Shown piece after piece: positions 1-13,082 of a stretch of 64,000 nt of DNA; the stretch's first letter is position 1; every line of letters starts with the position of its first letter. The position numbers were made by a program, and so were the translations under genes. The stretch lies in NCBI GenBank assembly GCA_963969345.1, contig OZ017770.1, positions 195,246-259,245 of the forward strand, written 5' to 3'. This DNA comes from Turbatrix aceti (lineage: Eukaryota; Nematoda; Chromadorea; Rhabditida; Panagrolaimidae). The notes beneath the pieces were generated by a model that searched no databases, was not told where the DNA came from, and saw only the letters and a program-made list of their open reading frames with translations.

Positions 1-3000
1 TTCACCGTGATGCTTCGAAGAGCAGAGTGCTCAAGCCAGGCCGGAATAAACTTGGGTTTGCAAACTGTGCGTTCACATGGTTCACTTGGCGGACCCGGGC
101 CAGCCTTGTTCTTGGCCTTAACGCGGAACTGGTATTCTTTGCCTTCTTTTAAGCCGGTGATTGTTGCTTCCGGAACTGGAAAAAAACTCATCGACACGTG
201 CGTAAAAAACTTTTCATACCTTTAGAAGTTGCGATTTGTTCCCATTGTCCAGTATGAGGATCCTTGACTTCAATGAGGTATTCTTCGATGGGCGCTCCAC
301 CGTCTTTCATTGGTGGATCCCATTCGATTGAAATACGGTCAGCATCAACATCAGTAACTCTCGGACGACCAGGTTTGCCAGGTTCATCCCAAGGATCCTT
401 AATTGTCACGTACTGGTCGTTCAGCAAAGGATCAGATTCGCCTTCTTTGTTGACAGCCTTAACACGGAATTTGTAGTTGCCTTTGTTTTTTAACTGGCGA
501 ATCTTAACGGAGCAAGCGTCGCCTTTTCCGACAACAGTGTATTTTCCTTTTTCGTCAATGTCTTGCGCTTCGACAACGTAGTGCGTGATGGGTTCTCCTC
601 CATCGTCATCTGGTGGATTCCATGAGATAGTGGCACCATCTGCGCAAATGTCGACAATTTCCAGAGGCGCTTTGGGCGGATCTGGGCGTCCGACGACGGT
701 GACGTTGGCAGTAGAATCGACGGTTCCGCTTGCGTTTTTGAGATTAATGTTAAATACGCCTGAATCTTTACGCTCGGCGTTCTCAATCTAAAAATCCAAA
801 TTTTATTTTGTAATCTAAATTGTTCCACTCTTACTTTGAGAATTGTTTTCTTGGCCTCAGTCGTCATCTTAACACGATTTATGGTTTTAAGGGCTTTTCC
901 ATTAACAGTCCAGGTGACTGTCGGTGGAGGTTCACCGGAAATGCGCACTTCATACTTGATCGTTTCGCCAACCTTAAGTCGAAGATCCTTGATACCGCCT
1001 TGTGTGAACTTTGGTGGTTCAGGCTTTGCTTTGATCTTGTATGCCCTTCCGTGGTCGCATGGATCTCCGGGTCCGGCTTTGTTCACGGCACGGACGCGGT
1101 AGTAGTATTCTTTTTCTTCAACTACCTTTTCGTCAACAATTTGGTATGGTCCTTCGTCGCCGTCGGCTACGTCAGTTTGCCCAACGACTTTCCATTCCTT
1201 TTCGGACTTTTCACGGCGCTCTACGATGTAGGAAGTTACAGGTGCACCACCATCATCTTCAGGAGCACGCCATTGCAAGGTGAGGTTATCACGGTTAATG
1301 TCGACAGCCTCCATGCCTCGAGGCTTACCGGGGGGGGCTCAAAAGGAAATAAAATTAGCTAAAACTACAATAATAAGAAAACTTACTATATGGGTTTTTG
1401 GCCAAAATAGTTTCGCCGGTTAGAGGTTCTGATAGACCAATGTCGTTGACAGCTCGAACGCGAAACTTGTATTCTCCATGTTCCTTGAGATCTTTGACAA
1501 AGAATTCAGTTTGTTTTGATTCGCCAATTTGAACCCAATTTCCGCTGCGTCCTTCCTGCATTTCGATGACATATCCGCGAGTGGGGCATTGTTCATCAGG
1601 ATCTGCTGGTTTCCATTGCAGTTGGCAGTTTTCTGCAGTGACATTCTTCGTCTCAAGGGGGCCCTTTGGAGGCTTTGGTTTATCACGAACGTAAAGCTCA
1701 AACGGAGCAATCGATGAACCACCAGTGTTTTGAATGTCGACAGCCCATTTACCAGTATCAGCCAGTTTAGGATTTTTGAAAACAATTTGAACTTCGTCGT
1801 CAGTGACAATCACTTCTACAAGATCTTTGTCGATTTCGATAGGCTTTCCGTTGCGCAGAAGTGTCGCTTTCGGCAGACCCCGACGAGTGCCTTTAACCGA
1901 GTAGGGGATTTTAATCACTTCTTGTTTTCCAGCTTCGCATTCAATTTTCTTCTGTTTCCAGTTCAATACGGGCTTTTTTTCAGCTTCAAGAACGGTAACC
2001 TCACAGCTTCCACGTAGTCCAGCCACATCTACTTCGTACGTATCAGCTTCGTTCATTTCAATGCGCGAGATTTTAAGTGAATGCTGGCCTTGTCGGGATT
2101 GCGTTTCAAACTTGCTACCAGGCATTGATGTAATTGGTTTGCCGTTTTTGGACCATACACCGGGTGTTTTCGTGTCCTTGGTTTCGCAACGCAATTGTAC
2201 ATCTTCACGCTCAAATACGGTAGCATCTTGAAGTTTGACAATGAACCGATTTAGTGGTTCAACAATGAGCTGGGCCATAGTCTTGTCGTCTTTTGTTGTG
2301 CATTTGTATTCACCATGATCTTCAATTTTGGCACTGTGGACAATGAGTCGTCGTTTACGACCCATCACTTCAATACTAAAGCGTTTTCCATCGGGAATGA
2401 TTTTGGTGCCGTCGTGCCACCAGTCAACCTTTGCGTCGCGATCGTTGACGTCGCATTCAAGCGTTGTATCTTCCTTTTCGTTGACACGGTTAGACTTCAG
2501 CGGAACAACGAATGTCTCACGTGGTTCCTCGACGTAAACAGAGCATTTGCTTAAGACACTGTCTGTGACTCTGGCTGTCCATTCGCCGTGATCATCTTCT
2601 TCAACAGTTTTGATTGTGAGCGTGAAGCGTCCCATTGTGTCCTTGTCCACGATATAGCGAGGATCGTTTACATCAATTGGCTTCCCTTTCTTCACCCAAA
2701 TAAGCGGCGCGCGTGCGCTGTTTACCTTGCAGGTGAGGACTCCTTGCTTGGTACGGTAGAGTTCTATTGTATTAGGAAGAGGGTTGACGAAAGAATACTT
2801 CATTGGAGGCTCATCAACAGTGACCTGACAGTTGGTAGGAATGCCGTTCGCTTCGCAAGTGTACTTGCCGCTGTCGTCCACTTCCGGATTGTTTATAAGC
2901 AGGGTGCTTTTGGCCTTTTCGATGACAATTTTGTATTTTAGGCCACCGGAGAATATTTCTTTCTTGTCTTTGTACCACCGAATTTTGGCGTTTGGCCTTG

Positions 3001-6000
3001 AGTAAACACAATCAAGTTTTGCCACCTTGTCTACTTGCTGCTGGAATTTGGCTTCTTCTGGGAGAGGATCGTTCCATTGTTCAACACGTTTGCCGGGGAA
3101 TAACGACTGTCTTCGGTCGTCTTTTGGCTTTTCTGGCTCCGGTTCTGCTTGACTGCCGCTTTTTGTATTCCGCTTAAGCATTGAACGGAAGTCAAGTCCT
3201 TGGTCCGCCGTTACCAAGAGCTTCACTTCCACTGAATCGGATCCATGTTGATTTTGAACAGTCAGGGTGTATCCGCCATCATCCTGAGTTCTACACTTTC
3301 CGATAACAAGTGAAATAAAATTATTTTCGCCATCCGTAAGGTATTTAATTCTGCCGCCTTGAGGAAATTCTCTGTTTGCCTTTTTCCAAGTAAAGGTTGG
3401 AGCAGGGTCGCCTTCCACCTTACATTTGAGGATTGCTGTTTCATCTGTAATAAATGAGCAACAATTTATTTTTTGAATGTTTTTGCACAGTAAAAATAAA
3501 TAAAAGATTAAGAAATTTTAACTTACTTTCTACGACAGTGACATTTTCTGGAATCTCGACAATTCGCGCTGGAGTGCCGGTACCGCCTGCCGGCTTCAGC
3601 GGAGTCGTAGGTTTGTCAAGAATTTCAGCAATGGATTCTCGCCGCATATCCACACTGCTACGTCTCTGGAAAACTACAGTTAGGGCCGGAAAAAATAAAA
3701 GTGCTAAGCGGGGACGTCACCTAACAATGGATCTTGAAATAAGAAAATTAGTTAAATGTTAGTAGAACTGAAGATATAAGAAGCTCTACACAGGCAATCC
3801 AGGATAGGTAAAGTCCCAGGTGTAAAAGGCACCCCAAATGAACCGAGACATTGCACATGAATAAGCGAACGACAATTCGTTCGTTATACCCTGTCGAATG
3901 TAACGGATCCTCTTCTGCTTCCCACGGGCTGAAGCATTACGGATGATTGTCGACGGTCGCCCAATACCGCATCTTGCTGGATTTGCTCGATACGGATTGA
4001 CCGTCGTCTTGCAAAGGCAGCAGCGTCGCCCGTATCACGGCGTCCTTTGAGTTCTGGTTTATCCGCTTCATCGCCGGCTTGCTTAGGTGGCTTGACAACC
4101 TTTTTAAGCATGACATTGAAAGGCGAACTTTTGTTTTTATCATCATTTTTTGGTGCAACCTTTTTGAGGCCAACCTGTCGACCCTTGAGTTGCTCGACAC
4201 CTGTCTTGCGAAGAGCTGCTTTCGAATCCTGAGATGTCGCTTGCTGAATATAAACATAAAATTACATGACAATCGATAACTAAAAAAATTTTAATAAAAA
4301 AACAAAAGTTGATAATAGTCAAAATGAAAAAAATTAATAGAAGAGGGGGAAATGTCAACATCAGAGATATAGGGGAAATTAAAGGGATTTTGGTTAAAAA
4401 AAAGTTCAAACAAACAACGGTTAAAATAACTCAAGTCAAATAATATACAAGCAGAGGTAAAATAAACGTTGCGCGATGATGATCCGTTCTCGAGCTGAGG
4501 AAGGAAAACAAAGGGAAGAAGCATTCAAACTTACTCGACCGAATTCGTCATATTCGTTGCTGCCGCTACCGGTTCTCTGGATTGATCGAGGAGTGCCATT
4601 TTCCTATAAGGAAGGTTAAGATAGATCATGAACTGTTAAAACCAATAGGTATAGAAGTTTGCAGACAGGAACAGGTAAAAAACACGACAAACCACGGATA
4701 GTCAAAAGATGAAAAATAACAAAAATTATGTTTATTAAAAAATAAACACACATTTGTGGTTGTTGTAGGCAGAGTTTCTTCGCCGGAAACGACTTTTTTC
4801 TTGATAACTTTGCGTTTTACAACTTTTTTTTCTTCGCCATTGACACCCGATTCTCCCTGCTAAAACGGTTACTTCGTTAGGTTACATGAAAAAAGAATAA
4901 CAAAACAAAAAACAAAGTACGCACAGTAACCCGTGTTATCGTTTTAGATTGTGCTGTCGCAGACGACAAAATAGACGACCGTGAAGATGACGACATGATT
5001 TCAGAAGTCGTTTTATCGTCGACGATACCCCCCGTCGACGATTTACGCCTGGTATCGCCCACGCTTGATAACGAACGCTAAAAAACGCAACGGTAAACGA
5101 ATTCTTTAAAAAACACGTAACGCAACACTCAAGATAACAAAAAATGTGCAGAACGAAGTAAACAAGCGCAGATGCACACTACTGCACTTGAAGTGCCTTC
5201 AACTAATCGACAGGGAACTCTGATTTGTATAAAACTCACAGCAATATCAAACTTTGTTATTTAGTACTTCTACAAAAGTTTAGTACGAATATGTTAACAT
5301 GGTATTGACACATAGAAACTCAATATCAATCGACGGACGCAAAAACTTTTGATAATTTTACAATATTTGTAATAAAGCACCTCTTGATTAACAGCATCGC
5401 TGTCTTTCCGACCAACTTGCCGTCCCTGTCGAAGTGAGCCACCTTTTTGAAACGATGGAAGCTCCGATATTGATTCAGTGATTTCGTCTTCATCTTCGGA
5501 AGGAACACCGCCGGAGAATCTAATGAGTTCTTTGCGACGTTCTTCGGGTATTTTTAAGCCGGAATCAGGAGTTTCTTCTTCTTCCTAAATTGGTGATAAA
5601 GAAACGCTACATGTTAACTTGGTAGGTTGATTTGTAACAGAAATCTTGAAAACACAATGAATGCTTTGATAGGATGCAAAGAAGACAATCACAAATAAAA
5701 CTAGAAAATACAAAATAAAAACTTTAAAAATAATAGCGTTCCATGTACTATAATGAAATGAAAAGACAAGAAGAGAAATGATCATTGAAATTCCTAGGTA
5801 CTGCGCAGCCACCTACTCAGCTTTACAGCTACTCTTCGCGCATTTACCTCTTTTTCCCGCTGCAAATCTACTCGTTCTTAACACGTATAAAAAAATCGTA
5901 TTCAAAAAGTTTGTAGAAACTCACGCACATCGGGTAAATGCTATAGAATGTGAGATAACGGGATAACGCAACAGACAGACAGACCTGCATGATGATCTTC

Positions 6001-9000
6001 GTCAAGAAGAAGGCAAACTTTCACTCAAACGCGTTTTTGTACTTCAGCCAGCAATCATAAGCAAAACTACGCAAGTTGAATCAGGGTTTTGCCACTTACA
6101 ACAGAGCGAGGTGAATGTCATTAGCATACGTCGCGCATTTTGTTTCATCAGAAGTACTACAACAACAAAACCAACCAGTAACCTCAACCAACCCCTGTTT
6201 GTTCCAAATTACAAGCAAAACTTAAGTGGAAACTATCTTCCCCACGTTCAAAAGTTTTCGTGGGCGATCGCTTTCACCGTGGAGTTTTTGCTTTGTAAAT
6301 TATTGTTAGTTTTTTTTATTCAAAAGATGAAGCAAAAAGAAGCATTTGAATAAAAAAATATCAAACATCAATTTTGATGTTTTTTTTAGCAGATGAACAA
6401 CGCTGCCTCTGCTTGCCAATCAGGAAGAAAACATCTTGAGCCGGAAATTTTTGTTTAGGGTTGTCAGAGATAACGTTATTATCCATGATTAATAACACAG
6501 GGTTGTAGTCGTTGAAAAAAAACTGAGCATATGAATGGACAACCTAACATCTGGTCTAATGATAACTAACCACTGAGTAATGGTGAAATAAAAAATAATA
6601 ATGAATGGACAAAAAAATCCCGTCCCGTTTTAAAAAACTACAGCATTATTAAACTTTTTCAGTTTTTTTGCAATGTTAGAAAAAAATTATTTTGCAAACA
6701 CGTCATGCGATTATACAGGATTACGAGCTTTGTTACAAGAAACGAAATGCAAAGAAATCACCATGTGGATGGGAAAATCATATAACGTAAGACAATAAAC
6801 ATAAAAGTAAGAACCAATATTTAAATTATACCGTAAATTAAAAAAAATAAATTAAAAAAAATAAGAACCAATATTTTAAATAATACCGTATGGAGAAGAC
6901 ATTGACTCTCAGATGGTAACGACAACGTCGATGCTTTCGGAGTATCATAATCAATCATAGTGTTTAATATTGTTTTTTTTGCCTTGCCTGATGGCAGACG
7001 AGATAGGACAAAATTGTGAATTTCAGAAACTCGCCTGCGAGGAACTGCTAGAAATTCGTTAACCGGCGACATTGTGGCAATAGGACTAGGTAGAGGACAA
7101 CTATTTTTACGATGGAAAAACTGTTTGAAATTCGTGCCGGTGTCATCCACATGTTGAAAGCTATTAGTTAAATCCAACGAAGATAAAGACATTCTGAATA
7201 AAATTAATAGAGATGTGAAACTATTACATGCAGTCTTGCGCTAAATATAACGCACCAGATGTTCCCCAAATCCGAAATTGTGAGATATGAGGTTTAAATA
7301 AGTAGAGGCAAAAAGAAGACATTTGATACTGTTCAAATTGTAAACTGTATGCAGTTTACAAAACAAAATAAAAAAGAAAAGGTGAAAAAACGGTAGAAAA
7401 CACATTATGTGAAAAAACTTTTGCAAAATAAATCTGATCCTAACCTCTTCTTGGATGTGCGCTGGATCGTTGGAAGGTTTTCCGCCAATTGCCTAAAATT
7501 AAAGGTCTAAGAAGCCGATAATAGAAAAAAAAGTACGCTGGCAGAACGTTGTTGTTTTTCGGGTACAACGTTTTCATTTGCAAGTGATTTACGCTTCGTT
7601 GTAGCATCGCTATCCTTTTCACGGGACGACATTTTGTCTTTTTCACCGCCTAAAATAACAAAAATTAAATATACAAAATGTCCGTATACTATGCATACTG
7701 CCGGAATCAAAGTCAACAGTTGTAGAAGTTTGAACGGTGCCAAACTCGTTAATTCCTTCACACTTATATTGACCAGCTTTGCTAGCGCTCATGCGCCGAA
7801 TAGTGAGTCTTGCAACTCGACCATCAAACGTCGCAGAATGATCACTCAATTGATCTAACACTTGGTTATCCCTGAAAGCAGTATGTGCCTGTGTCACAAG
7901 TAAACAAAACAAAGCATAGGCCTAGGCGAAAGGCCATGATTGATGAAGGGAGCTAAATAACGGTTACGTTTGGTTAAACGAAAGGATATAAATGTCAATT
8001 GAAATAATTTTTGTACTCCGCCAAAATGGCACAGCAAAAATTAATCAAACATAAAATGGGACGTCAAAAGCACGCCACGAGTATATCTTTCTTCAAAGGA
8101 ATTTCAGGAAATGGAAAAAAAACGAATTAAGCGATTGAAAGGTAACAAGGAACAGCTGCTTTTCCGGTGCAATAGACGTATCGGTAAGCAAGCTTTTCTT
8201 TCATTGTGGAAAAAGTCCACTTATCGCTTAAGTAACAAACAATGCCTGCCGTTTGCAACAATCAATTTCACGTACTTAAACCAAGTGATTTTCGTGTTGC
8301 TTTGAGACTGCAGCTCGCATTCCAAAATTATCGTATCACCTGTTACACCAGCCTGTAAAGAAATTTGTCAGTAACACAAAAACAGAAGAATGAATTGTCG
8401 TAAACCGACAAGCTGTGGAATCAAAAGAAAAATGCCATTTATATTTCCTCCAAATGGTTATCTACTTTTTAACAAGTTTTACATAAGTAAATATGCCATT
8501 GTCGTTGTAATTTCTCATTACCCTGAGTGTTGTGCGTGCATGTTTTTTTTTTATTTTGTATCTGCATATGGAATATCGGATACATCTGTAGTCAATAAAT
8601 GTGCCCCCCTCTCCCCGCTATCGATAACGGGATACAACAACCCGCCAAACTATCGACATGTCAGCACTCACTTTTGTTGTAACATCGTCTGTCTACGCTT
8701 AGCGATAGGAGTTGCGGCTGAATGAGAATATAACAGCCTACGCATTCAGGTCAACTGCCTGAGGCTTGAAAAAATGCAATATTGGAAGCAAGCGGGAGTG
8801 AGAAAAAAAAACGAAAGAAAAAAGACGGGATCAGGCAACCGTCACTTCCCATTGTTTCCAATAGAGCTCTCTCGGGACCTTGCCTCTGCTTTTGATCCTA
8901 GCAGCTGCCTGCATTCAGTGTTGTCAGTCGCCACAAACGTGCTGGAAGTAACGAAAGATGTGGGGGTGGACGCTATGCAGAATGAAAAGCCTGAAAGAGG

Positions 9001-11056
9001 TGCAATGTGCCCATTCAGCACTAACTGCCGAAATCGTGCCGCTAGGTGTCATAAAAAATTGATTACCTAGACAATTTACAGTTTAATAATTTAAATGGTC
9101 ATCTGTTCAGCAATGAAAACTAGAGGTCAAAAGCTGCGTGTAGTTTTGAAAGTATGAATCGGAAAGTAAAAATAACTTTGACAGGTCCCAAGAAAAACAC
9201 AACATATGTTTCGTTTGAAGTCCCCGCAGGATATTTCGAAAATACCCGGATTGAAAATAACAACGATTGTTATAATTTCATTTCGCTATTTTTTAAGGAA
9301 GTAAAAAAATTAAAATAAGCAACTGAAAAATTATATTAAAAAATAATAGAAATCAAAATTATATCACAGACAAAAAACTTTTAGCATTCGGAGGAAAAAT
9401 TCTATAGCAGTCTTCAAAATGCCTGACTATAACTTACTTGTGGTTTGAGCGACTTCGAAAATACAGGTGGTCGACCACCGCCAATATTGCCACCAACTGC
9501 CGGAGATCGGCTACGGCTGCGCTCACGCTTTGGTGCGGGCGGTAATCCCGAATCACTCTTCCGTTTGGTTACCCCTTGAACTGCAAAAAATGGGATGTAA
9601 CAAATTTTCTCACAATGATGCAGAACTAAGGTGTGCAAGTCAAAAGTCATTTACCACTGTCAACCTCCATTTTTTCTGCTGACAACTTGCGAGTGGCAGC
9701 CGGAGCTTCAGGTTGAAGCGTGCTACCAGACTGAGACTGCAACTCTTGCGTGGGTGTTGCCGTTCGGGAACGAATGTTCTTACGTGGAGATCCTTCTCGC
9801 GTCTTCTTGCGTGACGGCGTTCCCTCACGATGCCGCTTTGAAGGAGTGCCTGGACGCGAGGAGGGCGTTCGTGCGCGAGGGGATTTGCGACCGATAGACG
9901 GACTTCGCCGTGAAGCCTCAAGAGGTGCCTCTTCTTGTTGAAAATTAAGTGACAGATTAGCGTTCGTTTCACCTTGATCATTTTTGATGTTGCAACGGTA
10001 CTGACCAGCATCCTGTGCAGAAGGCTTCTGAAGGCATACAGTAATTAGAAATGTGAAATGAGCGAAGCACAAACCTTTATTTCAAGTTGACAAAGGTAAA
10101 CATTGTCCCCCAGATCACTGAAGATATCACGAAAGCCTGCTCCGACGAGAGCTTGACCATCCTTGTTCCACTTGGCAGTGGGACGACTGGTGCTTTTGAC
10201 TTTGCATTCCATGAGTATGAGGGCGCCGCCATCTTTGGGAATAATCCGTGGTTTGCCAACAAATGTAGGACCTTTTTGACTTGGAGTTCCTGCGCGTTCA
10301 TCTCCACCGCCGCCTAAAAATAAACAAACAAAAAATATCCAACTGATACTAAATAAAAAAACAAACCGGCAAAGTTCAGATTTATATTAGCATTTGATTC
10401 TCCAAGTTGATTTGATGCTGTACATTTGTATGCGCCACCGTCACCAGCATTTGGCTCCTAAACAATTTATGACGCTTTAATAATTTGTCATAATTACGAC
10501 TTTTGAGTCATTATTCATTAAACAATCAAATGCATTATGCGTTTGCAAATTTTGACATCAGTGTGTTACAACAACTCATTTGGCAAAAAAACAAATTCGT
10601 TGTAATGCGTGTTTTTTTCAGCAAGCGCGTGAAAGTAATCTTGAGTTCCAAGATGCACCCGCGTTGTTTATTGTATGATCGTTTAAAAAAAAGTGATTTT
10701 GACATATCGAATTATAGAGAAAAAAATCAACGCTTAAAAATGTGCACTATGGCAAATAGTCGTGATTAATGAAACAGCAGTTGTAATTGTGATCAAAAAT
10801 TTGTTGACTGCCATAAAGCAAAAAAATGCTCAAAAGCAAATTCACTTACCTTGATGACAAGGTTAGCCTTGTACAGGTTTCCGTTGAGATTGGTGAGTGT
10901 CAGCGTGACACGATTGCTTGCCGTAATTGGAGTGCCACTGTGGCTCCAGCGAACCTCAGGAGGAGGATCGGACTCAAGATGACATTCCATCAGCAGATCG
11001 CCCGTGGCCGTCTGCTGGATGGAGGGCCTTTGGGTAAATCGGGGTGCAGATGGCAT
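1..11056 (-). CDS. unc-22: Twitchin, giant muscle Ig/Fn3 kinase-family protein (5' part of gene)
   Basis: Twitchin is a titin-family protein of the muscle thick filament that regulates contraction. The gene runs right to left and leaves the window at base 1, so the Fn3/Ig superrepeats and kinase are mostly outside. Exons in mRNA order: 11056-10850, 10457-10367, 10313-10075, 10027-9655, 9580-9438, 8352-8276, 7871-7699, 7649-7537, 7492-7445, 5584-5381, 5077-4925, 4859-4752, 4603-4535, 4243-3890, 3665-3527, 3444-1387, 1337-835, 787-220, 175-1. All join in phase, giving about 1,930 codons. The N-terminus begins MPSAPRFTQRPSIQQTATGD, as in nematode twitchins. Order: two Ig domains, an Arg/Ser-rich linker, a third Ig, a long charged disordered linker, six Ig domains in one long exon, then Fn3-Fn3-Ig-Fn3-Fn3 and the start of another Ig. 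The DDGGAP-type Fn3 motif recurs. No acceptor is seen directly before the ATG. Confidence 0.95.
5585..6886. other. Twitchin intron, AT-rich, no other exon seen
   Basis: This is intronic sequence between 5584 and the possible alternative exon at 6887. It holds one copy of a dispersed repeat (6544-6595) and a short imperfect direct repeat around AGAACCAATATTT near 6810 and 6864. I see nothing else. Confidence 0.6.
6544..6595 (-). repeat. Dispersed CAGTGGTTAG repeat, copy in twitchin intron
   Basis: It reads CTAACATCTGGTCTAATGAT then AACTAACCACTGAGTAATGG and an AAATA-rich end. It is nearly identical to the copies at 42340, 44429 and 46418. Confidence 0.6.
6887..7192 (-). CDS. Possible alternative first exon of twitchin
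   Basis: Inside a long twitchin intron lies an open frame of 102 codons that starts with ATG one base after a TTTATTCAG acceptor at 7194. It ends at an ACG|GTATTA donor at 6888/6887. Its phase is 0, so it would splice cleanly to the twitchin exon beginning at 5584. It cannot be an internal exon in the main frame, because reading in from exon 7492-7445 meets a stop after nine codons. The likely reading is an alternative 5' exon made by an internal promoter or trans-splicing, giving a shorter twitchin that lacks the first three Ig domains. The encoded peptide has no domain I recognise. It could also be a chance ORF. Confidence 0.35.
8353..9437. other. Twitchin intron of about 1.1 kb
   Basis: This intron separates the Arg/Ser-rich linker exon (9580-9438) from the third Ig domain. 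I see no exon that fits the flanking phase and no recognisable repeat. Confidence 0.6.
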
Positions 11057-12436
11057 TTTACGTTAAGTAATTTACGTTGTTTTGCAAAATTGAAATCAAT
11101 AAACGAGCCGAGTGGCCGCCAAAGCGACTCTACCTCGGCTCAATGATAAAGTAGAACTAGATGGAGAATAAACAAATAAAGGATAGCTGTGATTAAATGA
11201 CGACTGATGAAAGTCCCTAATTAGACCTTCAAAAAGTCGACAAACAGTGGGATACTTTTGATCACAATCAATAATAGGCTTGGCTGACCACAATGGGTAA
11301 AAACGAAAATTGAAAAGTGCCTGCTTGTGTTTTATGGCTAAATGTGTGCGTGCTGCGTGTCGAACTTTTTCTCCACACTCTTGTAATAGTCGGGGGTTGG
11401 CCTCCTCACGGGAAGTTACTCCTCAGCTTGCATGCTTAGTTACGTTCGCTCAAGTTACTCCGGGATGATCCGACAAACTCAGTCGGCTTTGAAGATTACT
11501 AACTTGCTGCTTTAGAATGTTTGTGCGATATTTTGTTTAGTTGAAAAACGAGGCAGTTCAAGGTGGGAGGAAATCCGAATGAATTGAGGAGACAGCCGTA
11601 GGCCGTCCCCGTTAAGATACATGAACGCACGCAAAAACGCGCTTTGAAAAATGTCTGTAAGAAAAAAATATATTTACACTAAAATTTTAAGCTCAGCTGC
11701 TTGTTCAGGCAGATAACATTTTTGACCATTCAATTTACTAAGATTTAGTGATATGAAGTTAACATAAATAGTAACAAAAATGTTGGAGATATAAGAGCAA
11801 ACGAACAATAATCAAGTTGTTTGTTCGTTCAAATTGTCAGATGCACAACAAATAATGACACCTATTTATTTTGCAGAATAAAAAGGGATTTGCGAAAAAA
11901 ATGTTTTATTCTTATTGAGGAATTCTGTTACCTCAAGCAGCTGTATTGCGATGTGTATCTTCTTTTCTTTAATACAAATTATAACGATGGACCTTTAAAA
12001 ATATCAGTTATATTGGCGTACGTAAAAATTTTTCTTTCTCAAAAAATCAAAGACAAATCCAAAATACTATCACTAGAACTACATATTACCGCAACACCAG
12101 AGAAGGGGGGGGGGGGTGTTGAAAGAACTTCGTTTTTTTGCAACCCCAAAAAACATGTGCTGCTTACTGTTGCAAATATCATGTGTTTTTCATTATCAAA
12201 ATTTTTTATAGTTAGGTGCGTATAAATTTTCATCGTGTAATATCTAAAAAAATTGACAGTGCCCCGCAAAAGAAAAATCTTAGATGGAATCACCAGTTAA
12301 TACATACAATTTAGATATATAGTATATAGTCAACACAATATGACAGGATATTCAGGCGCATAAGAACAAATTGAGAATAATTACTTTGTAACAAAATTGG
12401 AAATTTGAAAAATGAAAAAAACCAAAACAAAAGAGC
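11057..12436. other. Upstream region of twitchin, no gene seen
   Basis: This is non-coding sequence between the twitchin start and the next minus-strand exons. It holds a run of eleven G at about 12106-12116. The twitchin promoter is presumably here, but no specific element can be named. Confidence 0.5.
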
Positions 12437-13027
12437 TCAATACATATCAAGCGCCAAAAATATACGTCGACACAATATTGACACCGGAGACGGTGGCCCA
12501 TCGAATTCGGATAAATGTTTTTTTCCAAAAAATACTTGATGGTCACGCCGGTAATTACTGTCGAATTGATTGCGATCCAGATTATTCCTGTAGTAATCCA
12601 AACCCGTGAACAAAATATCCCTGAAAAAAAAAACAATGTTTTATTAAATGAATTTGAATGATATCTGCATCGTTTTCTCATGATCTGCTTTTTTTACTGT
12701 AAAATAGCTTTGGTTTTGAACAAATATCCAGGAAAACTATTATTTGAAATCAAAAATATTTCACTTTCTTATCCTCATCCTAATCAGTATTTATAGTATT
12801 CTTGCCTTCACAAATTTATAAACATACCTATAAAGTGAAAAATGCGGGCTAATTTGGATCTGACCGGTCACCGCATTTCGAACTCTCCAATCGTTGACAA
12901 ATAGCTGCATGATAATCATAAGATTGCTGCTTTTGAGATAGCTGATAGTATTCTGCAGCTTCGTAGTACGCTGGTTGGTTTCGTTATGTTCACGAGAAAG
13001 ATGGGAAAATGGTTCACGAGTATCATC
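12437..13027 (-). CDS. Tentative two-exon gene fragment, unrecognised
   Basis: Two minus-strand open segments are flanked by good splice sites and join in phase. Exon 13027-12828 starts after TTTTTTTAG and ends TATAG|GTATGT. Exon 12620-12437 starts after TTTTCAG and ends in TGA. Together they encode about 127 residues rich in Asn, Asp, Arg and Tyr. They lie just 3' of TRAF3IP1, whose own frame ends at 13083 without a usable donor, so no upstream partner is seen. This may be the 3' end of a separate gene, an alternative 3' end, or chance. I do not recognise the product. Confidence 0.25.
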
Positions 13028-13082
13028 CTAAAAAAATTAATTAGTATCCATAAAACATTTGTATGATTTACAATTCGACAAA

